Of a stretch of 29,330 nucleotides of DNA, positions 9,259 through 17,536 are shown in pieces. The stretch comes from Silene noctiflora (lineage: Eukaryota; Streptophyta; Magnoliopsida; Caryophyllales; Caryophyllaceae): contig VHZZ01000865.1 in assembly GCA_009801015.1 (NCBI GenBank), positions 70,673 to 100,002 of the forward strand, in the 5' to 3' direction. Within the stretch, counting starts at the first letter, position 1. Every line of letters begins with the position of its first letter. Position numbers and translations under genes: made by a program. The notes below the pieces were generated by a model. It was not told where the DNA came from and searched no databases. It worked only from the letters and a program-made list of their open reading frames with translations.

Positions 9259-10417
9259 TAGTTGTGTGGTTGGGTAACTTGTGTTATTTTGGGACACCCT
9301 TTTTACTCCCTAATGATGTTAGGGATGTCGAACAGTCGTTGTGATCGGATGTGGTCCATTTTATTTTGAACAACATGACCATATTCTGTAAGATATGGTC
9401 ACATGAAGATGTGAGAGTGTGAAACACACCTTATTTTGTAACCACCTTATGATGCTACCAACAATGTTGTGACATTTGTACACCAATATAGCGACCCTGT
9501 TAGCAGTAATATGGTAACATTTTTTGTTCGTAGAAAATGTCATCAATATGAAATATCAAACACAGGTACATATCTTAGATAAGGTAGTGACACAATTAAC
9601 AATTTTGACTAAACATGGTGACATTTAAAAAAAAAAACATATAAGTCACCATGTTAAGTGTATTATTATGTTAAAATAATTATCACCATGTTAGCAATAA
9701 AATGGTAATATTTTGTGTTCGTATAAAATGTCGCCAATATGACCCAGTTAAGTACAATAGAAAACTATCAAACATAGGTACATATCTTAGATAAGGTGGT
9801 GACACAATTGACAATTTTAACTAAACATGGTGACATTTTAAAAAGAACATATAATTCACCATGTTAAGTGTATTATTATATTAAAATAATTATCATAATA
9901 TGGTACATATCTTTGCCAAGGAAGTCACATTTCTCATAATCAGTTAATAGTCATCATGTTTTGTATGTTATGTGAATAGTTTAAGGGTAATTTTAAACAC
10001 TCCATTAGTACATTATTTAGCTAAGGTGGTCACATTTGGAACTGTAACATATAAGCGCATGTTGAGTTTATTATTATGTTAACATTTGAAGGTGTAACAA
10101 AATATGGTACATATGTCAACAGTTTATGAGTAATTTTAAAGAACTGCATTGGTACATTATTTTGCTGAGGTGGTCACATTTTGAACTATAGAGCATATGT
10201 GATCATGTTGAAACAATAATGTTACCATTGTTTAATATTCCAAAAAGCAAGCATTTAGCAGCTAAAATGGTCACATATTGATCCAATGTCCAGACATTGT
10301 CATATGTCACAAAGTTTACAAAATATGTATTAACATTGACCCAAAAAACAACACGATATGAGCAATGAGCTTTCTGATCCTTTAAGGTGTTGGTCATATC
10401 AGGCGCGGAACAGCAAC
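9259..10417. other. Region between the two convergent MULE genes
   Basis: No gene is seen in this 1.16 kb. It is AT-rich and holds the tandem repeats at about 9500-9902, further decayed copies near 10030-10210, and many GGTCACAT/GTGACAT motifs. Both genes end here, so their polyadenylation signals should lie in it. I could not single out specific signals. Confidence 0.6.
9500..9902. repeat. Tandem repeat, about 191-212 bp per unit
   Basis: Unit 1 (about 9500-9690) and unit 2 (about 9691-9902) share TTAGCARTAAWATGGTAA, GTACATATCTTAGATAAGGT, GTGACACAATT and CACCATGTTAAGTGTATTAT in the same order. Unit 2 carries an extra 21-bp stretch near 9740-9760. Shorter, more decayed pieces of the same unit follow near 10030-10080 and 10170-10210. 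Confidence 0.7.
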
Positions 10418-12234
10418 CTACATGCCACCCCCTTCCTTTCCACCCTTAGTCCCTTTCCTAGCCTTCTTCTTCGGCCCCATGTTCCTTTTTTTCCTTTGAC
10501 TGCGGCCCTTTGTCATACAACGCAAGGGGTCAAGTATAACAGGAGTAATGACCTGTATTTGTGTTTGGGCATCGTCCATACTAAGGTTGGAAGGTAACAA
10601 TTCGACCTCTTCATTAGCCTTAATAAAAAGGTCATCCACAATTTTTCTTGCGTCAGCAACATTCTGGCATTTGGTGATGCGGTAGTTTGTAGCTGTCAAC
10701 ATTGAACAACGCCAATTGATGGCGTCGTGAGCTGCGCTCCTGCGCATGTCACTCGGCAAGAGCCTCTGTCACACTGAGGTTTTGGAGAATTTAGTCCACC
10801 TCCGTAATATGTACTTGTCCAGAATCTCCGTGATAGAATGCATGTGGAGGACACGAATGATGTGGCTACATAGCATACCCATTACACTAAAATTTCGGCA
10901 GCTGCATTCTATTAAAATGCTGTCACAGTCGTACGTCATGCGTTTTGCGTCTTCCTCGTCCCCCGCGGGATGGACGCGATACAACAACACGGGATCATCA
11001 ACTGGTAGGATAGTATCCCGAGTTCCCATAGCCAGTGCAAATTCTTTTTCAAAAACGCGAAACATCTCCAATGTGTAAACCGGAGATGCGTGAAGAAGAA
11101 AATACACCAAGGGGTAGACAGAGGTGGAGGTGGATCTAATACCGTTGAATTCTTTGCGCTCTTCCTCACCTCTCCATCTTTTCACTGTGTTTTCAAATAT
11201 CCCAAAAAATTCAGTCACTGACGTGGTCTTTGAAGCTTGGAAACCCATCACATGGTTTGTGCTCTCACTCCTTTGTGAGGATAAAATCCTAGATGATAAG
11301 TATTCATTGTTCAACGCAGTGCTCCATTTTGCTCTATGCTTGTATAATCTCTTAAACCATGAATGGTTAACTAACCCATATGCTATCAACATTTTCTGCC
11401 ACGTCTCTTCAAATCCAGTCTCAGTATAACACCCATGGAGGCATTTGTTGAATACATTCTGGAACATCCGATCACCCTTTAATTTCCCAAAGTGCGAAAT
11501 GGCGTTTTGATGGATTTTCCACTGGCATAGATGATGTCTTGTTGCTGGATAGACCTGCCACCATTTGAATATTATTAGCATTAGAAATGTGCAGACCTGC
11601 AGGACAGTGGTAACCCCTGTGCTATGGAATGTGACCATGTATACCCAACTATGTGACCACTACTGTAAACCAATGTGACCATGTTAAGCGAAACTTAAAA
11701 CATAAATATTAGTCACTTTGACAGCTTAGATGGTCACATGTTTAACAATCACTTATATGGTCACATGTTTTGACTAAGATGGGCCCAAATGTACAAAATT
11801 TAAAACATTACACTGATTCATTTAGATTTAAACAAATGTGTGACCATGTTTATGAAAACTTGTTAACATGTAAACATATTGTATAATGATACTAAAATGG
11901 TCACATTCACCTATATCTCATCATGTTCAACCCATTACTACTCAAAAGTAGGTATATAACTTTGGTAAGGTGACCACATTTCCAGCAGTCAAATATAAGT
12001 GACCATGTGTAGTGAAATATGTTAACAAGTTAAGAAAAAATTAAAACATGAACATTGGTCACTTTGACAGCTAAAATGGTCACATGTTTAACAAAGGCTT
12101 ATATGGTCACATGTTTTGACTAAGATGGACCCAAATGTACAAAATGATATCATCTTAGACTGAAGAAAGTGTGTGACCATGTTTATAAAAACATGTCATT
12201 ATGGTGACTATTGTACAATCATACAAAGGTGGTG

Positions 12235-13174
12235 NNNNNNNNNNNNNNNNNNNNNNNNNNNNNNNNNNNNNNNNNNNNNNNNNNNNNNNNNNNNNNNNNN
12301 NNNNNNNNNNNNNNNNNNNNNNNNNNNNNNNNNNNNNNNNNNNNNNNNNNNNNNNNNNNNNNNNNNNNNNNNNNNNNNNNNNNNNNNNNNNNNNNNNNNN
12401 NNNNNNNNNNNNNNNNNNNNNNNNNNNNNNNNNNNNNNNNNNNNNNNNNNNNNNNNNNNNNNNNNNNNNNNNNNNNNNNNNNNNNNNNNNNNNNNNNNNN
12501 NNNNNNNNNNNNNNNNNNNNNNNNNNNNNNNNNNNNNNNNNNNNNNNNNNNNNNNNNNNNNNNNNNNNNNNNNNNNNNNNNNNNNNNNNNNNNNNNNNNN
12601 NNNNNNNNNNNNNNNNNNNNNNNNNNNNNNNNNNNNNNNNNNNNNNNNNNNNNNNNNNNNNNNNNNNNNNNNNNNNNNNNNNNNNNNNNNNNNNNNNNNN
12701 NNNNNNNNNNNNNNNNNNNNNNNNNNNNNNNNNNNNNNNNNNNNNNNNNNNNNNNNNNNNNNNNNNNNNNNNNNNNNNNNNNNNNNNNNNNNNNNNNNNN
12801 NNNNNNNNNNNNNNNNNNNNNNNNNNNNNNNNNNNNNNNNNNNNNNNNNNNNNNNNNNNNNNNNNNNNNNNNNNNNNNNNNNNNNNNNNNNNNNNNNNNN
12901 NNNNNNNNNNNNNNNNNNNNNNNNNNNNNNNNNNNNNNNNNNNNNNNNNNNNNNNNNNNNNNNNNNNNNNNNNNNNNNNNNNNNNNNNNNNNNNNNNNNN
13001 NNNNNNNNNNNNNNNNNNNNNNNNNNNNNNNNNNNNNNNNNNNNNNNNNNNNNNNNNNNNNNNNNNNNNNNNNNNNNNNNNNNNNNNNNNNNNNNNNNNN
13101 NNNNNNNNNNNNNNNNNNNNNNNNNNNNNNNNNNNNNNNNNNNNNNNNNNNNNNNNNNNNNNNNNNNNNNNNNN
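12235..13174. other. Assembly gap (940 N)
   Basis: All bases are unknown. The gap covers the central transposase exon sequence of the FAR1-like gene and part of the following intron. Any open frame drawn through it is an artefact. Confidence 0.98.
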
Positions 13175-13974
13175 CAAAGGCTCCACAAATAAGATTATAC
13201 CTATTTGTTCGATACGTCGTATCAAATATTTTGACATCTCCATACAACAAATAGTCCTCTCTCATCATCGCATCTCGCCATAAAAGGTTACTTAGTCTTC
13301 TTTCTTCGTCGAATTGAACACAAAATAAAAACCCCGACTCCTCCGCTTGCCTACTAGTAAGAAGGTTGATCAATGTTGTTGCATCACCACCTTCAATTGA
13401 TTCCATCTTCAACCTATTAACATGGTTAATATGGCCTCTCTTAGCGTGGCTAAAAAAAGCATCACCCCCAGCCCCTGCCGCAGCAACCCTGAATTGGACC
13501 GAAGGGGGCACATGCGCTTCAGTCATTGCCTTTATTACCCCAGCCTTCGCGTCTGTAATTTTTCGCTCAGACATGTGATGCTGCTGCCACTGAGGCGGTG
13601 TGAAAGGGTGATTATGTTTGACAGCATGCTGCAGAACCTCCCATACTCCATCCTTACTTACTTGCATCCTAACAAAGGCTTCACAATTACATCGAGTAAT
13701 TGAAACATTCCGCACATTTGTAACACCATTCAACCGACAGTTACTCCCATTCCCATGTTGTCCTTCGCAAGAACATCTAAAATATCTCTCAATAAACGGC
13801 CTATCTTTCGCATTCGATCTACGAGATGTAGATTTCTTGATGTTGAACCCATAAGTTGTGAATGCTTCTTATACAAGCTGTAAATATGTTCCCATTTGCT
13901 AGATTTTATTCCAACTAAAGAACCTGAAAGATTGGTACCTACAACACAGCAACCAAATTATAAAGTATGGTTAA

Positions 13975-14325
13975 CATGGTCACACTGAAATCTAAAATGG
14001 TCACACTGTGACCTAGAATGATCACATTTTCCTGAAACATATTTTAAAGCACGCATTACACAGTGTCTGCCCAAATATGACAACATTCAGTATCGACAAC
14101 ATGTCAGCATTCTTAATATCAGATTTGATCAGTTTTTCTGAGACATATGTCATGGTCACACTGAAATCTAAAATGGTCACACTGTGACCTAGAATGGTCA
14201 CATTTGCCTGAAACATGTTTTAAAGCACGCGTTACACAGTGTCTGGCCAAATATGATACATTCATTATCAACACCATGTCACCATTCTTAATATCAGATT
14301 TGATCAGTTTTTTTGAGACTTATGT
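13975..14325. repeat. 176-bp tandem duplication in transposase intron 1
   Basis: Unit 1 (13975-14150) and unit 2 (14151-14325) are closely similar over their full length. Both start CATGGTCACACTGAAATCTA and both end near GAGAC.TATGT. Each contains three GGTCAC/ATCAC motifs and a GTGACCTAGAATG segment. It is a recent duplication compared with the other arrays in the element. Confidence 0.85.
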
Positions 14326-14752
14326 AATAGAAGACCTAAAATGAACACGAAGACTAAAACTGAACATGAACATTTATTCAATCAACTGAAATTTATTCAG
14401 TCACTTGATTTTTTAGCTCAAAAAATCAACTCAATCAACACAAATTTAATCAACACCACCAACAACACAAATACCCCTAAAAATTTGGATATCAAATTGC
14501 AAATATATACACCGACTCGTATTGTTCACCTAAATCGAATCAATAAAAACGACAACTTTTAAAGAGAATAAACAAACCTTTACTCATCAACATCGCCACA
14601 AACGCTTCGTCATTATCATCAACCAATAGACAGTCCTCGTCCTGAACTTCAACAATTTCATCCTCCATTGTCGTATTATCAACCACAATTCCATCGTCTA
14701 CTATTTGCATTGGACCCATGCATGTTTGATCCTTCATTGCCGTCTTAAGCAC

Positions 14753-15086
14753 GTTTTTTTTGGGTGAGCTTAATGTGATTTTGATGAATTTTTTATTATT
14801 GCTGAGGATTGAGCTTCAGATTTCATGAATGTTTGTTACAAATTTGATGAAGATTAGGTTTGAGATTTGAATTCACAGAATTATTTTGGAGGGAGAAAGT
14901 TTTGGCATGGAGGTAAGGTTACTTTCTCATTTTGACGTGATATTGGTGTGATATGGGTTGTGTATTCCGTGCATATGGCAATATGCATTTAATGCTGTGA
15001 ATAGTGATTGTCCCCCAACAACAATATAATATGCTGAGCACCAAGTCCACTTGCTCTAGTATCCAGCCCATTTGTAGGCAATATGG
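14753..15086 (-). promoter_or_regulatory. Upstream region of the MULE transposase gene
   Basis: These 334 bp lie between the transposase start codon and the right terminal inverted repeat, and would have to hold its promoter. I see no clear TATA box and no coding potential. The strand follows the gene. The matching stretch on the left (5803-6146) plays the same role for the companion gene and is likewise featureless apart from a pyrimidine-rich leader at about 6010-6130. Confidence 0.4.
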
Positions 15087-15146
15087 TACGTATTTGGCCC
15101 GTCTTCTCCTTGTGACGGATACCATCCGTCACAAATGAGAATTTTC
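15087..15146 (-). repeat. Right terminal inverted repeat of the MULE
   Basis: The reverse complement of this stretch aligns with 5742-5802. It contains the equivalent palindrome, TTGTGACGGAT (15110-15120) and ATCCGTCACAA (15124-15134), with a 3-bp loop. The outermost six bases are less alike than the inner part. Confidence 0.8.
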
Positions 15147-15156
15147 TATGGTGCAC
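15147..15156. repeat. Right 10-bp target-site duplication of the MULE
   Basis: TATGGTGCAC is an exact copy of 5732-5741, directly outside the right terminal inverted repeat. Confidence 0.75.
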
Positions 15157-15181
15157 ATGGAAGACGCCAAGTAAGGCCATT

Positions 15182-15293
15182 TTCTTCCTGACCTCATTTC
15201 AGCTCATTTCAATTCAACTCAGCTCTATTCAGTTCAGTTAAGTTTATTTACTTTAGTTCAACTCAGTTCAATTTATATCTTCACAAATCTTAT
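15182..15293. repeat. Degenerate TTCAGTTCAACTCA repeat, left part
   Basis: Irregular repeats of TCAGTTCAACTCAGTTCA-type sequence run from about 15190 to 15272, followed by AT-rich flank. The same kind of sequence resumes at 17222-17306, after the Helitron, so the two are halves of one low-complexity tract. Confidence 0.55.
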
Positions 15294-15589
15294 CTATATA
15301 AATACACAAACATTTCGTGCAAATCTGTGCAGCCACGTCACCACACCAAGTTTTTTTTTTTTTTTTTTAAATATTAGATGCGGGACCCGCAGTAAAAATT
15401 AAGGAATTAATTAATAAAATACCGTCTATGTTTATGTTTTGTACGTAAATAATTACGTTTATGATTTGTACGTAAATATTAAAAAATAACGATGGTTTGT
15501 ACGTAATATTAATAAATAACGATTTATGAATAATTTATATTACAATAAATAATAACAAATGACACCAATTGATAAAAATACAATCCAAA

Positions 15590-16135
15590 CTAGTTTTATG
15601 CCCGTGTAAAATTTCCACGAATTTACTTTCAAATTTTTGATACAAAATATTATATACAATTCTAATACTATAAGTTTTTATATACCAACGGGTCTAAGTT
15701 GTTGAGTTATGTCAACTATTTTAAAGAAAGTGCAAACAAAATATGAGTATATTTTTATATTTTTCTAAATTTAAGAGATATCAATTTTTATTTTTTATTT
15801 AATTTTTTAATAATAAATAAATGAAATGTAATATATATAATGCACATTTCATTTGTAATTTTTTTTAATATTTTTAAATTTTTAATTTTAATGTTGAATG
15901 AATGATTTACAAAAAAAAGTAGGCAAATATAAAACGGAGTAGGTTCGTTCATTTTCATGAGATTTTCTATCAACGAAATCATCAATAATATACAAAGTAA
16001 ACTAAAATTAAGAGAGAGAATAATTAGTTATGGATGAAGATGTGGGGGCCCTACCTAAATAAAGTTTTTCTTAAACCTTGAAAATCACCCGCCAATAAAA
16101 AGTCAAGAAATGACTTAGTTTTTATACTATCTAGA
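15590..16135 (-). mobile_element. Non-autonomous Helitron nested inside the larger Helitron
   Basis: On the minus strand it begins TCTAGATAGTATAAAAACTA and ends CATAAAACTAG, flanked by A (16136 complement) and T (15589 complement). A weak CGTG...CACG hairpin lies nine bases before CTAG. It has no coding potential. Its termini match those of the element at 3919-4359. Confidence 0.7.
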
Positions 16136-16369
16136 TTTTTACTACAAATTTTTACTACAATAATAATAACGTACAAATAAATACATCGATTGATAACAAA
16201 TCAAAGTTGTAACAAAAATCACATGATTTAACAAAACTTATTATATTATAGCAATTTACTAAAAAATTAAATACTAAATATAAAATGCAATTATAAATTG
16301 ACTATAAAGGAACAAAAAAATTAAAAAACAAAATATACAAATTTGTTAAGGGTAATGGTGCAAAATTCC

Positions 16370-16843
16370 GGACTCTCGAATCATCAATTGAGGTTGAAGG
16401 TCGGTGCTATGGTGATGCTTCTTAGGAACATTGATCAATCACGCAGTTTGTGTAATGGTACGAGATTAATCGTGACAGATTTAGGGTAACGCATGATTAG
16501 ATGTACGGTTTTAACTGGTAGTCATAAAGGTGATATGGTGCATTTTGCTCGACTAACACTTACTCCGTCAGACTCCATTAGATTCCCTGTAAGTTTCAAT
16601 AGAAGGCAATTCCCTATCGCGCTCTGTTTTGCCATGACTATAAGCAAGAGTTAAGGACAATCTTTATCTCAGATCAACATCTATTTTTCAAGACCGGTTT
16701 TTAGTCCTGACCAGTTTTACGTAATGATTTCCAGAATCTCAAGAAAACAAGGCTTGAAACTTTTGATTTGTGATAGTAATAAGCTTATATATAATACAAT
16801 AATTAATATAGTCTACCATGAAATTTTCCAATATTTGGAATGA
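16370..16843 (+). pseudogene. Helitron PIF1-like helicase, C-terminal remnant
   Basis: One reading frame of 158 codons shows the conserved end of Helitron helicases. In order: GAMVMLLRNIDQSRSLCNGT, a HFARLTLTPSD segment, RRQFPIALCFAMTISKS then GQ, VFSPDQFYVMISRIS, GLKLLI, and the typical closing NIVYHEIFQYLE before TGA at 16841-16843. Two in-frame stops interrupt it: TAA at 16487 and TAA at 16652. The second replaces the Gln of the conserved KSQGQ motif and fits a C-to-T change. In the living element this protein unwinds DNA during rolling-circle transposition. Here it cannot be made. Confidence 0.85.
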
Positions 16844-17189
16844 TATTAGACTGTTTTAGTTAATTCTATATTTATGTTTCTTGAATTGTATTTTAAACCC
16901 TTTTAAATTTTAACAATAATTGCTTCGATTTTATAGCGATATTTACATTGTTAGCTATTTATTCTTTCTCATACATTCTATTTAATATACTATATACCAT
17001 GTTTTAACACCGAATTCATGCATTTTTTTTTTCATGGATTTAAAACATGTGCAAGTTTCAAACCCTTGCCATTTTTGCACGTGTTTTAACCTATTATAAT
17101 TATAAAAGAAATAAAGTATAAAATATTCATGTATTTTGGTTAACATTTTTTAAATGTTAATTTATACCAATGTTTTTAAAAACATACCC

Positions 17190-17217
17190 GTGCAATTTTG
17201 CACATGTTGAAAACTAG
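17190..17217 (+). other. Helitron 3' terminal hairpin and CTAG end
   Basis: Stem GTGCAA (17190-17195) and TTGCAC (17198-17203) with a two-base loop, a ten-base spacer, then CTAG at 17214-17217 followed by host T. This is the standard termination signal for Helitron rolling-circle transposition. Confidence 0.75.
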
Positions 17218-17221
17218 TTAA

Positions 17222-17306
17222 CTCTTATTTCAACTATATTCAGTCTAACTTAACTTTATTTAGTTCACTTCAGTTCAACTCAAGTCCATTCAATTCACTT
17301 CAGTTA
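17222..17306. repeat. Degenerate TTCAGTTCAACTCA repeat, right part
   Basis: ATTCAGTCTAACTTAACTTT and TTCACTTCAGTTCAACTCAA-type units continue the low-complexity tract that was broken at 15293 by the Helitron. Confidence 0.5.
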
Positions 17307-17375
17307 AACAAAAATAACCACGCCTGATTGTGATTTGTGAGGGTGATCGGTAAATAACACAACCCAAAAGAAAAT

Positions 17376-17536
17376 AGATAGCCCAGAACTCGCTTCTTAA
17401 TTAATCGTATCAAATTGGGCCTACTCTATCAAACCAATCAATTCAAGAAGTTTCGGATTGATTGGATCAATTTTCCTCAATCTCCCGCCATTAACGTTTC
17501 TATTCAAACTTTAGAGAGAGAAAGAGGGGAAAGAAA
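17376..17536 (+). promoter_or_regulatory. Proximal promoter and 5' UTR of the DUF2439 gene
   Basis: Upstream of ATG 17537 are two site-II type elements: AGCCCA at 17380-17385 (TGGGCT on the other strand) and TGGGCC at 17416-17421. TCCCGCC at 17483-17489 resembles an E2F site. A GA-rich leader (AGAGAGAGAAAGAGG) lies at about 17512-17527. In plants, site-II and E2F motifs together are typical of genes expressed in dividing cells, including DNA replication and repair genes. No clear TATA box was found. Function of the motifs is inference. Confidence 0.45.

Larger units (their letters stand above)
10418..14752 (-). pseudogene. FAR1/MULE-type transposase gene, broken, with assembly gap
   Basis: Three visible exons on the minus strand: 14752-14578, 13938 into the gap at 13174, and 11554-10418. 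Exon 1 encodes an acidic N-terminus (MLKTAMKDQTCMG...). Exon 2 encodes a FAR1-type zinc-binding DNA-binding domain (RCSCEGQHG...TRCNCEAFV, then VKHNHPF) and the start of the MULE transposase domain (LLWRDAMMREDYLLYGDV, FDTTYRTNRYN; the Asp of FDTTY is the expected first catalytic Asp). Exon 3 holds RHHLCQWKIHQNA, SSQRSESTN and a SWIM zinc finger (CSCRNFSVMGMLCSH), followed by RRWTKF and a basic lysine-rich C-terminus. The central catalytic part is in the gap. Exon 1 joins exon 2 in phase (G|GT). The frame then shifts by one base near 13866-13871. An in-frame TGA at 10769-10771 (CGA to TGA fits) precedes the C-terminal 115 codons. The gene starts just inside the right MULE terminus, which supports its role as the element's transposase. 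Confidence 0.8.
5742..15146. mobile_element. 9.4-kb Mutator-like element (MULE) with two convergent genes
   Basis: The ends are inverted repeats of about 60 bp with roughly 80% identity. They are flanked by a perfect 10-bp direct repeat (TATGGTGCAC at 5732-5741 and 15147-15156), within the 9-11 bp range of Mutator target-site duplications. Inside lie a FAR1/MULE-type transposase gene reading inward from the right end (10418-14752, minus) and an unrelated companion gene reading inward from the left end (6147-9258, plus). This two-gene convergent layout resembles maize MuDR. Both genes are broken, so this copy is probably not autonomous. Introns and the inter-gene region are packed with GGTCACAT/GTGACC-like motifs that become rare outside the element. 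A 940-base N gap lies inside the transposase gene. Confidence 0.8.
15294..17217 (+). mobile_element. Helitron with helicase remnant
   Basis: The element starts TCTATATAAATACAC after host A (15293) and ends CTAG before host T (17218), the A^TC...CTRR^T rule. Ten bases before CTAG is a perfect 6-bp-stem hairpin, GTGCAA-TT-TTGCAC (17190-17203). It carries the C-terminal end of a PIF1-like helicase in the same orientation (16370-16843). The Rep domain and most of the helicase are gone. A second Helitron (15590-16135) is inserted inside it. Related repeat sequence on both sides supports a single insertion. Confidence 0.75.

Noticed and set aside
6780..9902. CRISPR-like regularly spaced repeats
   Set aside because: Repeats are diverged, long and without unique spacers of constant size, in a plant transposon; they are tandem duplications.
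10746..11429. Forward frames of about 100-110 codons
   Set aside because: Shadows of the FAR1-like exon, which has clear SWIM and transposase motifs on the minus strand.
12155..13283. Several long open frames on both strands across the N block
   Set aside because: They are mostly unknown residues from the 940-base gap. Only the minus-strand frame upstream of 13175 is supported by FAR1-type sequence.
17040..17095. Second possible Helitron 3' end (ATGTGCAA...TTGCACGTGT then CCTATT)
   Set aside because: The loop is long and the following bases do not fit CTRR followed by T; kept only as a possible decayed relative of the 17217 end.
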